Shown: one piece after another, positions 34,008 to 45,313 of the stretch
How positions within the stretch are numbered: position 1 is the first letter of the stretch
How the letters are laid out: each line of letters begins with the position of its first letter
Source of the DNA: Buxus sempervirens
Taxonomy: Eukaryota > Streptophyta > Magnoliopsida > Buxales > Buxaceae
Assembly: GCA_947561395.2 (NCBI GenBank)
Contig: OX387185.1
Coordinates: forward strand, 39,442,602-39,506,601
Direction: 5' to 3'
DNA length: 64,000 nt
The notes under the pieces: model-generated
Seen by the model: only the letters and a program-made list of their open reading frames with translations
Told to the model about the DNA's origin: nothing
The model's database searches: none
Program-made: the position numbers and the translations under genes

Positions 34008-36732
34008 TGTAACGCCCCGGATCCAGTTCAACAACCAAACCCGGAGTGTTAGTAAAAAAAGTGGGCCAGAACAAAACTAAATTTATTAGGAATTTAAAAT
34101 TTTTAATTTAATCAGAGTACAATCGGAAGCATAGCATAAATATTTCAATTAATACAAATTTAATTTACAATATCATGTTCTTTTCTCTGAAATAATTCTA
34201 GAAATTACAATCACAATTCTACCCAGGTGCTTACTACCCTAAACTTGACGATCTCTCCAATCATACCTAAAAAATAGGGGAAACCCGGAGTGAGATTTAC
34301 ATCTCAACAAGTTTCAAGGTGCATATAGTAAAACAGTCAATTTTAATGAAATAGTCATGAGGTATACCGATAAAACAAGGCAAAGGCAAATAAATCAAAT
34401 TCATTTAGACAATCCCAACATAAACGGTAAAATAAAAACAAACACCACGTGTGACATCACAGGACTCGTGAAGCAAGATAAGTCTTTGAAAATACACTCT
34501 TCATTCACTATGCCACCATGCGACTTATGAGCGAAACTAGTATAAATCCTCAAACCTGAATCTGAATCTAACGATAAGAGGCTTAGTCATCGACTTATTG
34601 CACACGAAACTCAAGTACCAACAACTAATATCTGAAATACGAAGTTCAGCATGTACCAACAGCATGCAGCCCTTGAATCAACACATGGAGATGGCCGCTA
34701 ATACTCACATACAAGGTACTCACCAGCAACTCAAATCTGAAATGAGACCCTACAAACATGAAGACCCCCTAATGCAAACTAACTTGCAAAAGAAGCGCAA
34801 ACGCAAATTTGGAATAATCAACCCAAAGGAAATACCCCTCCACTATCTAGCTTAGCCTATGGATCCATATACAGCTATGCTCGCTAGACACAACTCACAC
34901 GAATTACAATTTATACAATTTACAATTAATTTTACCAATTCATATGCACAATTCCATAACCTATAATCTCAATTATAATAATTTAAAAGCAATTATCATA
35001 TCTCATTCTCAAGTGATATACAAGTCTCAATCTCATTAACCAGAAATTAAACCCTTTTTAGAAAAACACATTCAAAACCACGAATAAATCTCCAAACTAG
35101 ATTCCATAAATAATTACGCACCCGAAACATAATTATTAAACGTTTAAACAGGTTTATAGTTCACATTCATGAGCAAAAATAAGATTCCTGTATCTTGACT
35201 AAAACTTCCCTAATTAACTACTTATTAAGATCCAAATTTCTATAGTTATAACCTAAGGTGTTAAGTTTTATAATTTCTGCTATCTTTCAATTCTAGCAGT
35301 TCACACAGACCTATATTGAAGCTTAAAAGTTGATTCTAATCCCCAAATTTATGTTTAACTTAATCTAATCCACTATTTCTATAACCTTGCCCTTTAAGAC
35401 ACCTATTTACATTTATCGTTCCAAATTATTAGTCTCAAGTCCAAATTAAATTCCGTCAGTTCCTACACTTCAATTTTACTCCAATATAAGGGTTACAATA
35501 ATTACATTGTTAGGAAAATTATTAAATATAAATTTAGACCTAAAATCCCAAAATTATTAAAACTGGCTTAGGTCGCTTGACATGGTCACTCAAGCGACCT
35601 GTTAAGCGCCCATAGAATTCCGGCAGATTTCCCAGATTTTACAATTTTCTGATTTTTGAGTTATTTCATTGATTTTAATTGTTCTAAATTTATTTGTTAT
35701 TGACCTATATCACATCTACAACCCTCTGAACTTACTTGTATCAGTTAATTACAAGCTTAAGGTTATCTTCAAAGATCAAACCTATGTTCAACAATACTTT
35801 CCTACTTTTTCTTCAAGATCATGAAAACTCATCGATGAAAAACAAACGTATCCATGAAACATGTTCTCGTCTAATCAAATCAATCAGAAATAAATCAAAA
35901 CTCGGAAAAATAGGCAATTCCTCCAGTTTTCAAGTGATTGATACTTGCCTTAACACGCAAAAATTCATTTTCTATTGAATCTGGAATTGAATCCGAATTT
36001 TTGTTATTTAGCGCACCATCCTACAACAGCTCCATTCTCTTGTGATCTTTCTATTTTCCTCTTTCTCTCTCCCTATACTTTCCAAACGTGGGAACTACCT
36101 TTTTCTCCTCCTTTTTTCCTATATAATTTGAATAGAAGAAACCCTAAACCTTCTCTAATGACTTGCTTCAATAGACTAACCTAATGGGAGTCCAATTAGG
36201 ATTTGAAAATCTTCTAATTAATTCCTTCTTTCTCTCATCCTTCTAACTTTCTTTTTAGTACCTTACCTATTAAGTCCCTTACTAAATAAACTCATACTTT
36301 TAATAAATTTTCGTCCATATTTTATATCTATTCCTAAATCTTCTCTAAACACCCTGTTAAATCACTTTTTCTCCAAATTAAGGCCACTAATTAATTATAA
36401 TTACTCAATTGCCCTTTTCCATTCTTTTTATGTTATAATTATTACTATTTAACTTCAAATCTAACCCAATAAATTTTAAATCTTCCATTTCCCAATTCTA
36501 TTAATTATTTAATGATTTAATTCATCAATTTGCCATTTTTGGAATTTACTAAAATACCCTTTTATTCTTTTAGATTGATCTCCTTTGAAAATTCTCTTTT
36601 ATTTAAAAATTATTATTTATTTAAATTATTAATCCTCTAATTTTTCACTCTTTTATTTCCACTTTATTCTTACCCTTATTTTATTTTATTTATTTATGCC
36701 TTAATTATTATCCAAAAATTTGGGGTCTTACA
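34008..36732 (+). mobile_element. Solo LTR of gypsy-type group, TSD CTAAG
   Basis: A 2725-bp element starting TGTAACGCCCCGG and ending GGGGTCTTACA, with a perfect 5-bp TSD CTAAG at 34003-34007 and 36733-36737. It shares termini and internal blocks with 2158-7628 (for example AGTTCAACAACCAAA near the left end and CTATGGATCCATA at 34858). No ORF has retroelement similarity. The perfect TSD with no internal region points to LTR-LTR recombination. It looks whole as an LTR. Confidence 0.85.
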
Positions 36733-37888
36733 CTAAGATTGTTGGAATGTGCAAAGTCAACATACAGTTGGTCCAATAGATTTCAACCTCTAATGTGGCA
36801 AAATTTATGGTTTCCTGTTAAAAGCGTCTTCTTTTTAGCCATGTGTATAACTCAAGACATTTTGGGCAAGTCCTCATTATGGAAGTGGACACTCTATCAC
36901 ATGATCGCAGCCACTTGTGCTTATTTTATTACTAGTAAATGTGAACGTGCATTGCACGTTGAGAATGATTTCATAGTTTGTGATTGTTGTGGTCCTCAAT
37001 ACAGCTCAAGTTTAAAATTTAAGAAACAAATTTTATAAATATATTAATTACTATTAGAAATTAAAATATTTCATATATTTTTTTTCGAATATATAAAGAG
37101 TTGCAACTTAATTTTATATATTTGAAAACACTAATGTTCATCTCTTTTCAAAAATTTACGAATATAAAAATTAATATAGTGTTTGAATATGAAAATTGTA
37201 TATACAGTAAAAATAAATATATTATTTAATTTAATACATTAAAATTGGTAACATTTTCACTTTTAGTTATTTGAATAATTCTCTCAGTGGTCCTCCTCTT
37301 TTTTGTATATTATTAACAATATCACTTATAATTATTTGACTAAATATCTTTCTTTCTTGAGGATTTATGATTGAAGTATGATAAATATGTTACTATTTTT
37401 TATTATTTAATATAAGAAACCTATTTGTAAAAATTAAAATTATTTTTTCTCTTTTCTTGAAAATTTATTTGGGGACTCTAAATATAAAAAAACATTTTGT
37501 GTTTTTTTTTCTAATTTAATCTCATTGATAAGGATTTTGAATAATATGAGGATTCAATTTTTGCTTTGATCCATTAATATGTTAATTAATTAGAAAATTA
37601 AATATAAAGATCTTTATAGTGAAAATAAAATAAAAATTATATTGCATGTACAACAAACTATTATTATGAGTACAACAATATAAAATAATAATGAATAGTA
37701 CCTATCCCTTTTTTTCTTTCATTCCAAAACAGATAAATTTTTTCTTACAAAAATAATATCAAAATTAGACAAAATTCCAAAAAAAAGGTAATAAATTCCC
37801 TCTTTCGTGCTCCAATCATATGGGACTCTAAAGGGATAAAGATTTAAATAAAAATATTACGAAATATAAAATTTGATAGAGTTATAAA
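36733..37888. other. Gene-free AT-rich interval
   Basis: The first ~75 bp contain the inverted fragment of the 33005-33378 repeat. About 36800-36935 resembles 43500-43600 (AAGCGTCTTCTTTTT, AAGACATTTT.GGCAAGTC). The rest is very AT-rich with nothing recognised. Confidence 0.5.
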
Positions 37889-38248
37889 GGAATCGGATCC
37901 TCTAAGGTCGGGGCTCGTAAAACCCTCAACCTGTAACCACTCCTTCAACGACACGTCACATACTTTTTGCTGTGCCAAACCACGTCGGCAAACGAAATTT
38001 TCCGACGAACGGCGTTAACGTTTACCGGATATATTTATATTTTATTAAGGCGCGACAGTCGATGGCTGTGCCTCGACTGTCGCGCCCTCTCTTCCTCTCC
38101 GTCATTTGTCTCTTCCCCAATTGCTTCTCTCTCTCGACTGTTTCTCTTCCTCAAACACACAACTCGACTGCTTCTTTCTCTCTAACCAGCCACTTCTATT
38201 CGAGATGGTGGGAAGCTAAGAGATCTGAAGAAGAGGATGTGCTTCGTA
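37889..38248 (+). repeat. Left TIR of MULE-like element
   Basis: Contains a near-perfect hairpin GGCGCGACAGTCGA (38049-38062) paired with TCGACTGTCGCGCC (38073-38086), CT-rich tracts and AACGTTTACCGGATATATTT. Open frames in both TIRs are similar because the DNA is duplicated and are not taken as genes. Confidence 0.85.
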
Positions 38249-38660
38249 AGGTAAGAGATCTAAAGAAGACACAAACTACTTATGCTAAATTGGCACTATA
38301 ATGTGCAACCGGATCTCATATATTTGAAGCCATTCCATTTCAAGGTTTTGAACAAGAAAAAAAATATTCAGTTGTATAAATCCGTTTAGGATGGGTATAA
38401 CATAAATTCAGGTAAAAAAGGGAATTTTAGATTCCCAACTAATTGACTTACAAAAGAGAGTGATATACACAAAAACAATTCGAGAAGATATAGGTAATAG
38501 CAAGGGCTATCAATATGAGAAGATATGCGATTCCTTGATCAATGGCGTGGCCTTTTCAATAGCACATACAAAAACCCCACTCAGTATCAATCAATTACAT
38601 AACTCTCAAACACAATTAAACCATTTTTTTTTCTGCAAATAGAAAAAAACAAGCTCTGTT

Positions 38661-39993
38661 ATTCACTTTGTTAGTGTAGGGCTAATTCGAATTGACCTTG
38701 TCCTTAAATAAATCGTCAACTCATCTCTGCTGAATTTCAAATTCAGAGCCTCGTCCCTGCTAATCTGATACACATTCATCAGCACCTCCACTGGTTGTCC
38801 CCTGAAGGTCGAGGTTCTTTAACGCGGGTTGACTATGGCATTGTCTTTGGTCTTGAACGCGATGTATTCGGAGCCATTGTCGCCTGCTCGGATCACCACA
38901 GCAAAGTTCTGTGAAACAACCACCAGCTAACCCTCAATGAGTTCGCCGTCGAAAACCGGCTTATCGTAGTTTCCGACTATCTGAGCGTAGCCTCTTCCGC
39001 TAATAGCGTACAAGATACTGTGTGCATTCATGTGCCACTGAGGTGCAACAATGGCGTTCTGCACAAATTAAGAACCGATATGATGAGATTTTGAGGTGAT
39101 TTTGAATGAATAACGATAATAAACACAAATTGAATTAATTTCTCTGTATATCATACGCTGTAGAGAAATCCTCTTTCAGCACTGAGTTGAAGATTGTTGA
39201 GGATTGGTAGCTTTTGGCTGTTCAGAGTGGTGATCCGCCTAGCTTGTGGGCTGAAGATGTCTGCACGTTTAGGGTTTCCGACGTTCTCTCGAAGCCTCGT
39301 ATTGCAAATAGTCTCCTCCAAGCCATTGGTTCGCACCAGTTGCTCGCCTTGCCGTTCCGGTTCTAATGATTCCGGCATTTGTATTTGAAGCCCTTCCTCA
39401 ACTAGAACGATTTCGCCTCGGTTATCCTGACGGCCTTGTAATTTGGTTGATGTATCCCTGCTCACACGGAAAGCCTCCATTAATGTCTCCACTCTGATGC
39501 CACTGAGAATACTGTTTGTTGAGCATTGTGGAGCAGTTGGTCGTTTCTCACAATCCCTGAGACCCTGTTGATCCTGGCGGCCACCGGCAAGCTGGAATTT
39601 CTGCAATTCATATGACCACAAATAACACAAAAGAGAGCGATTGTTAAGTTGTAACCCAACAACAGTTACTGGAAATCAAAATGCTTCTCGGGGTCTTCTT
39701 ACTCTAAGGTTCCGATCGAGTTGATTGATATCGTTACTTGTGTCATGGACAGCGACTACTTCCAGCGGTTCATCTCCATCATTGTAGCACCAATGCACCA
39801 CTCCGGCCGGGAAGGCAATGACGTCTCCTTCTCAGATGCGCCGAAGCTTCTGATTCTGATCCCTGAAACTTTGTTGTCCTCCTCTTGGGATTGTTGGAAT
39901 GACTGGTAGGTTTCAAGGCACCCAGGGATGATAAATCCAATGACACCCCGTCACAGAAAGATGATACCACATCAGGTCTCGGCCATGGAAGCA
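38661..39993 (-). pseudogene. 11S globulin (legumin-type) pseudogene fragment
   Basis: 11S globulins are cupin seed storage proteins of protein storage vacuoles, cut at an Asn-Gly bond into acidic and basic chains. The minus strand shows, in order: GVIGFIIPGC (first cupin), [30 protein letters not shown], the processing site TNGLEETICNTRLRENVG near 39320, RITTLNSQKLPILNNLQLS, QWHMNAHSILYAISGRG (second cupin), and VYQISRDEALNLKFSRDE near the C-terminus. Two introns are visible with GT..AG borders (39601-39712 and 39059-39156), so genomic DNA was captured. It is broken: the N-terminal part before the first cupin is missing at the TIR junction, there is a frameshift in the first exon between the IPGC and FRDQNQ parts, and stops interrupt the RI.EGD, LIEG.LVV and NPR.RTS positions. 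Not functional as a storage protein. Confidence 0.9.
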
Positions 39994-40367
39994 TACGAAG
40001 CACATCCTCTTCTTTAGATCTCTTAGCTTCCCACCATCTCGAATAGAAGTGGCTGGTTAGAGAGAGAGAAGCAGTCGAGTTGTGTGTTTGAGGAAGAGAA
40101 ACAGTCGAGAGAGAGAAGCAGTTGGAGAGAGGAGTAGTTGGGGAAGAGACAAATGACGGAGAGGAAGAGAGGGCGCAACAGTCGAGGCGCAGCCATCGAC
40201 TGTCGCGCCTTAATAAAATATAAATATATCCGGTAAACGTTAACGCCGTTCGTCGGCAAATTTCGTTTGGCAACGTGTTTTGGCACAGCAAAAGTATGTG
40301 ACGCATCGTTGAAGGAGTGGTTACAAGTTGAGGGTTTTACGAGCCCGACCTTAGAAGATCCAATTCC
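39994..40367 (-). repeat. Right TIR of MULE-like element
   Basis: Inverted copy of 37889-38248. It differs by a few substitutions and a ~14-bp longer CT-rich tract. The inner border abuts the 11S globulin fragment. Confidence 0.85.
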
Positions 40368-40690
40368 TTTCTTTTTTGTCATGTACTTCCCATTGCATTT
40401 CTCCGATCCCTTTTTTTTCATGTGCTCCCAACCCAACCCCTTAATTATTTTGGCCATTGGATGGCCGGAATCCGGCAAATCAAGATAATAAACTAAGCGC
40501 ATGAGGCTGCGTTCAGCGGTGCAGAATGAGGACTTGTCAAAACTGTCCTAAGTTATAATTGCAAATCCTACTATAATTGCAAATGTTATCTAACAATTAA
40601 GCGACGTTAATTAATAACGTAGTAGGACTTTTTTTTTTCTTATCTTAAATTTTCTTATTAATAATAATTATTGGTTATTGCATTTATAAG
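40368..40690. other. Gene-free interval
   Basis: No coding or repeat structure recognised apart from AT-rich runs near 40630-40680. Confidence 0.4.
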
Positions 40691-40888
40691 GAATGAGATC
40701 CTCTACAGTTGAGTCCATTTACGGGGCTCAACCGTATCCAATGGTTGCTTGCCAAGTAGGCAAGCAACCATTCTTTCTCCTGCATGGGAAAACGAGAAAG
40801 TGATTTGCACTCTCTTCTGCATGAAGGATGGTTGCTCATTGGATGTGGTTGAGCCCATTTACGGGCTCAACCATAGAGGATCTCATTC
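40691..40888. mobile_element. 198-bp MITE with GATCCTCTA termini
   Basis: Terminal inverted repeats GAATGAGATCCTCTA at both ends, followed on each side by TTGAG.CC..TTACGGG. The core holds a perfect 13-bp stem ATGGTTGCTTGCC / GGCAAGCAACCAT (40741-40771) with a 5-nt loop. The termini resemble the outer ends of the MULE-like element 320 bp away. No TSD read with confidence. Confidence 0.7.
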
Positions 40889-40999
40889 AAAAAAAAAACG
40901 AGTGGGGTTTGGGATTCGAGGCATACATGACCAAAAGAAAAAAACAAAAGGGCAGGGGGCGGTGGCGGGTGCGTGGTTGTTGACCACGGTTTGATGATA

Positions 41000-41473
41000 G
41001 GGAAAATTAATTTTTGGTAGAGCTTTATCAAAATATTTAATATTTAGTCAGTAAATTTTTAAGTTTTAATTTTTACTGTACCTTCGTCAAAATAAGTACT
41101 TTTTAGTATCATTTCACTGTCACGGATAAATTCTTCCAAAAATACCCGTATACAACTTACATCCGGGACTTGTACAAGCAATAAATTGATTTGAACAATC
41201 CATTTTAGACTTGTACAAACAATAAAATGACTTGTACAAGTCAATAAATTAGCTTGTACAAGTCAATAAAATGACTTGTACCTTGAATGAGTGACTTGTA
41301 CAAGTCATTTGGATGAGTGATGTAAGGGCAGTATTGGAATAGTTGATTTGTAATAGTGAAATGACACTAAAAATTAATTATTTTGATAAAGGTACAGTAA
41401 AAGCTAAAATTCAAATCGTTGCTTACTAAATCTTAAATATTTTGATAAAACACTACTAAAAATTAATTTCCCC
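41000..41473. mobile_element. MITE with ~120-bp TIRs and palindromic core
   Basis: Left end GGGAAATTAATTTTT-like and right end its reverse complement. Inverted similarity extends ~120 bp (TTTTACTGTACC, ATCAAAATA, TCATTTCACT on both sides). The core repeats the palindrome ACTTGTACAAGT several times (41160-41310). No coding sequence. Confidence 0.75.
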
Positions 41474-42605
41474 TTCAGGGACAGTTTTACTTGTCTCCGT
41501 GAAAGAACATGGTTACCTTGTCGCCGACAGCAGCCCATTGGTGCTAGCTCAGCTGGACCTGGGTTCAACCTGGGTTTATACAGGGAACATATTTTAATTT
41601 TAATTATCTATTGATTATCCTTTTTATTTTTATGAACCAGATAGTATAATAATAATAAATAAAAAAAGTAATTTGTACCTTATTTAATATTTGTTTAGAT
41701 TTTAAATTTGCAATAATTATAACATTGATTCGTTTATCTAATGCAATTAAGTAATGATTTGATTTATAATCTACACATCAATTTATTTTGCTTAATTTCT
41801 ATGTAAAGTATTGTTTTAGGGCTTGTGGTGACATCACTAAAACCAGAACCAACATGATCTAAACATGTCCAGGGTTTGCTTCTGATCTAGTTGGATCTAA
41901 CCTAAACCTGCCTAGCCAAGCTAGCTTAACTCAGGCTCGCAAAGTTTGAGAAAGGCTCAGTCTCAACTTGTTAAAAGTTTTAATTGGGATTGCTAAAATA
42001 TCTCAAGTTCAACTCAACTCGTTAAAGCTCAACTTTGTGCATAAAGTCTAAAGTATAGAGCATTTTAAAGTGTGACATATATAAAATTAAAGCTTGTAAT
42101 AGCACCCTACTCTTGATTATGAGTAAATCAAAATGATTAAAAAATTCATAAAGATATGTGGGATCCACCAGTTATGGTTTTTTAATCATCAAAGGCCAAT
42201 CAAAACCCGGTTGCAAGATACAGTTGGCAATTGAGATCCTGCAGAGCCTCTATCTTCACCTCTATTTGGAGCCTCCATAGGATCGTACCATGTGTATTAA
42301 AAAACCGCCTGAATGGTATTACTGTAAGTTTTTAATTACACCACGTACAATCCTATGAAAAGCTCCAAATAAGGGTGTCTATAGAGGCTCCATAGGCTGT
42401 GAACACAGTTGGAGGCTTTTGTTGCAAGCTTAAAAAGGTGTAGGCTTGGACCAAGCGAAGGTTATCCACTGACCCGGCCCAGAGCCAGTCAAAAAAAAAT
42501 TGTTTGAAAGGAGAAATACAGAAAGAAGTAGCTAAGGAATGCACTTCTAGGTGAAAAATAATGTAAAAATGTAGCCGTATTGCATGGTTTTCTAGACCAG
42601 GACCA
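41474..42605. other. Gene-free interval with dispersed repeat
   Basis: 41740-42060 resembles 29120-29350 and part of 49020-49140. Near 41544, TAGCTCAGCTGG followed by GGTTCAACC resembles tRNA-type A and B boxes, but the spacing is too short. Otherwise unremarkable. Confidence 0.45.
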
Positions 42606-43468
42606 AGGACCTGTTTGGCCTGATCCCAGTACAAATTGTACTACATCGGCCGGTTCGAGGCGATCCGGGAAAAAAAAACGAAAAAAATGGGTTGTTTATG
42701 GGTCGGATGATTCCGGTCCATCCATAGCCGGCCCACTTTTAAAATTCAAAAAAACTTAAAAAATGACAAAATATATATAAAAAAAAAAAAGGAAAATTCA
42801 TTTATAATGGTTAGAAATTATAAATGATTAATATAACATATAATAAAATTGATATTGTATGTTGTATGTCAAAATATAAGATATAATATGATATGTTATA
42901 ATTATAACAAATAATGTGTTATTTTTTTATAATTTGATGTTATAACATATCAAGTTATATTTTATAACATATAATATAATTTGACTTACAATTTAACGTT
43001 ATTAGTTGTTTTAAAATAATTTGACATATATCAAATTATATGTTATAACACATGTAACATATAATATCAATTTAAATGTTATATGTTATAGTTTGTTATA
43101 ATATAATTTGACAAATAATGACATGCTATAATATTATAACATATCAAGTTATATATTATAATTTGACATTATAACATACAATATCAACTTTATTATATGT
43201 TATATTAATCATTTATGATTTATAACAATTATAAATGATTTTTTCCTTCTTCTTTTTTTTGTTTTGTTTTTTTTTTTTTTTTAACTTTTCAAACTGGATC
43301 AAAGCGGATCGACTCCGGACCGGCCGGTACTGTTCTGGACCGGACCGGTACCAGCCAGTCCAAAGTCATCCGTTGAATCGGATGATCCTGGACCAGGGTC
43401 ATCTGATCCTAGTACCATCGTATTGTGCGAAGCCGTGCCTCAGAAAGACCTGCAACCAAACATGTCCT
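42606..43468. mobile_element. Non-autonomous TIR element with AT-rich palindromic core
   Basis: Short TIR AGGACCTGTTTGG (left) versus AGGACATGTTTGG (right, reversed), and both subterminal regions carry GGATCA/GATCC and CCGGTCC phrases in inverted order. The ~400-bp core is nearly all ATAACATATAATAT-type sequence. A less complete copy is at 33379-34007. Confidence 0.6.
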
Positions 43469-43627
43469 CAAATTGCAAGAACTGAGATTGATGGAACGAA
43501 ATTTATGGTTTTCTGTCAAAAGCGTCTTCTTTTTCTCCACGTGTATAAGTCAAGACATTTTAGGCAAGTCACTTGTGCATATTTTATTATGACAAGCAAA
43601 ACGCCATTGCAACACGTCCTGTGTCTT

Positions 43628-43765
43628 CATTTGCATTCCCGGTTGTATGAGAAGCGAAGATCTTCAACTTCAGATTCTTAGAAGCCCTTAATAAGGCATT
43701 TGCATTCCCGGTTGTATGAGAAGCGAAGATCTTCAACTTCAGATTCTTAGAAGCCCTTAATAAGG
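43628..43765. repeat. Perfect 69-bp tandem duplication
   Basis: Units 43628-43696 and 43697-43765 are identical, from CATTTGCATTCCCGG to CCCTTAATAAGG. Identity points to very recent duplication. It lies about 60 bp upstream of the conserved ATGGGGATTCCATC block of copy Z. Confidence 0.95.
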
Positions 43766-44019
43766 TTTTTCATTCTCTGTTGAATTGATTATTTCGGGGC
43801 TTTACAGTTTACGCAGAAGAAAATTATGGGGATTCCATCACCAGAAGAGGGAATTGCTTCTGATCGCTTCTCGATCCTTCTGAAGAAGAGAAAATTCTCA
43901 ATTCTAAACGCTGTACTCAAGGTGATTGATCCATTAGAGCCCAACTCATAGTTACATATACTGTTTTCTCTTCACTTAAATCTATCTGATATTCCTTTGG
44001 ATTTATTTTGATTCAATCT

Positions 44020-44762
44020 TGACAGTGTTTGAGAAAACCACCACAATCAATGGTGGAGACGAAAGTGCCTGCCTCCATGAGAACGATTAGAAGAGGTTTG
44101 TGTGGCAGTGAAAGCAGCAGCAGAGACTGGAGTATGCTCAAGGGATTTTTGAAAGATATCAAAACTTTCAGCCTTGGCAACAAGATATCGAAATGGTGGC
44201 AGTGAAGGGCCATTTGAGTGGTGGAAAAACTAGAGAACTCTGGTCCTAAACCTCTTAAAAACCAATGGGATTTATCTGTAGCATCAACTGGACGGCCTAT
44301 GGCAGAGAGTTGATCACACAATGCCTTGAAGGAACGAGAATAGTCAGTGACACTTCTGGTACCTCTTTTGATTAATTGCAGGTCGTCTTTAAGCCTAAGC
44401 TCTCTTGATTTAGAGCTATGGCTGAAAGATTTCTCTAGAGCAAGCCAAACCTCAAGAGAGGTGTTACACCCAACAACTTCAGCTAATGCTTCTTCTGAGA
44501 GAGAAGAAAGAAGAAGGCTGAGTATGCAACAATCTTGAAGCTTCCATTCATGAAACTTCGGGTTGGGGTTTGAAGAAGATTCGGTAGAAACTGTAGGAGG
44601 AGGTGGGATGATTGAGCCATCAACAAACCCAATAAACTCTTGACATTCAAGGAGAGGAAGAAGTTGGCTTTTCCAAAGAAGAAAGTTAGAGGAAAATAAC
44701 TTCACTGTAACCATGTGTACCATGGTGTTGAATGAAAGAGATGAAGACGAATCAGAAGCCAT
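44020..44762 (-). pseudogene. gag: Copia gag remnant
   Basis: Minus-strand ORF starting MASDSSSSLSF at 44762. It matches the plant Copia gag domain: NFLLWKSQLLPLLECQEFIG, LLSSLSEEALAEVVG, SLEVWLALEKSFSHSSKSR, GTRSVTDYSRSFKALCDQL and FLRGLGPEFSSF. The C-terminal zinc knuckle is not present. It is part of the fossil described at 44020-44997. Confidence 0.9.
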
Positions 44763-44792
44763 AAGGATCGGGTGGGAATTAAACCTCTACAG

Positions 44793-44804
44793 GCTCCGAT
44801 ACCA
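44793..44804 (-). other. Copia primer-binding site
   Basis: TGGTATCGGAGC on the - strand, immediately internal to the 5' LTR and close to the consensus TGGTATCAGAGC complementary to the 3' end of initiator-Met tRNA. Confidence 0.85.
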
Positions 44805-45313
44805 TGACAGTGTTTGAGAAAACCACCACAATCAATGGTGGAGACGATTGTGATTATTATAGAAAACAGAGTTTACAAAATTACATGATACCATATCTGT
44901 ACAGGAATCAAGAATAGAAAGTAAATTACAAATGGTAACAATTACAAAGGGAAACAATATATTACGTAATCAAGGATGATCATGCGAATCCTCAACAAAT
45001 CTCTAGTGCAAGCAAATCATGTAAACCCCACTTGATTTTTCTCGGGATTTCAACCATTTTAATGAATCATATTTGTTATTACGCACACATTAACAATCCA
45101 TCCATACCCATTTCGGGTTTTTACTTGAATTTTCTTTTTTTTCTGTTTATTGCCATGCTTTGGTAACGAGTTTGTTTGTAATAAAAAATGAATATATATA
45201 TATTCTACTCATTATAATAAATATCAAATTATTATTTATTCCCTTAAGCTGTAGTGTTCATCATAATAAAAATCTATTTAAATTACTATTTTTGCTATGT
45301 TTATGTGGAATAA

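Larger units (their letters stand above)
37889..40367. mobile_element. MULE-like element with long TIRs carrying a seed-storage gene fragment
   Basis: A 2479-bp unit bounded by long near-identical inverted repeats (37889-38248 and 39994-40367, visibly over 90% identical). The outer ends read GGAAT.GGATC.TCTAAGG. Long TIRs enclosing host gene DNA and no transposase are the hallmark of Pack-MULEs. The captured gene is 11S globulin on the - strand, and its homology starts within a few bases of the right TIR's inner end. No clear 9-bp TSD was found, so Mutator membership rests on TIR length and cargo alone. Confidence 0.75.
44020..44997 (-). mobile_element. Truncated Copia-type LTR retrotransposon, TSD AATCT
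   Basis: Minus-strand element flanked by perfect AATCT (44015-44019 and 44998-45002). The right, 5' LTR is 44805-44997 (193 bp, TG..CA). Next to it, on the minus strand, TGGTATCGGAGC matches the usual initiator-Met tRNA primer site. A gag ORF follows. Only a 43-nt piece of the 3' LTR remains at 44020-44062, identical to the matching part of the 5' LTR. Protease, integrase and RT are absent, so the copy is broken. The identity of the LTR parts suggests it is young. Confidence 0.9.
43766..45170. repeat. Segmental duplication copy Z (partial), split by a Copia remnant
   Basis: 43766-44019 and 44998-45170 together match the first ~500 bp of copies X and Y. A conserved block begins ATGGGGATTCCATC at 43827 and encodes MGIPSPEEGIASDRFSILLK, ending near AAGGTGATTG, a possible splice donor. 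In copies X (27148) and Y (49344) the equivalent frames are shorter or shifted. It might be a first exon of an unrecognised gene, but no downstream exon was found. Confidence 0.55.

Noticed and set aside
36739-37038. Open frame of 99 codons after the solo LTR at 34008.
   Set aside because: It overlaps the inverted fragment of the 33 kb repeat and a dispersed repeat also present at 43.5 kb, so it is repeat-derived.
37967-38301. Open frames in the left MULE TIR and their counterparts at 39779-40306.
   Set aside because: They are similar only because the TIR DNA is duplicated. There is no domain, and they overlap in several frames.
41540-41590. A tRNA-like or SINE promoter (TAGCTCAGCTGG, GGTTCAACC).
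   Set aside because: The spacing between the two boxes is too short for a tRNA or a tRNA-derived SINE, no cloverleaf forms, and no poly(A) tail or TSD was found.
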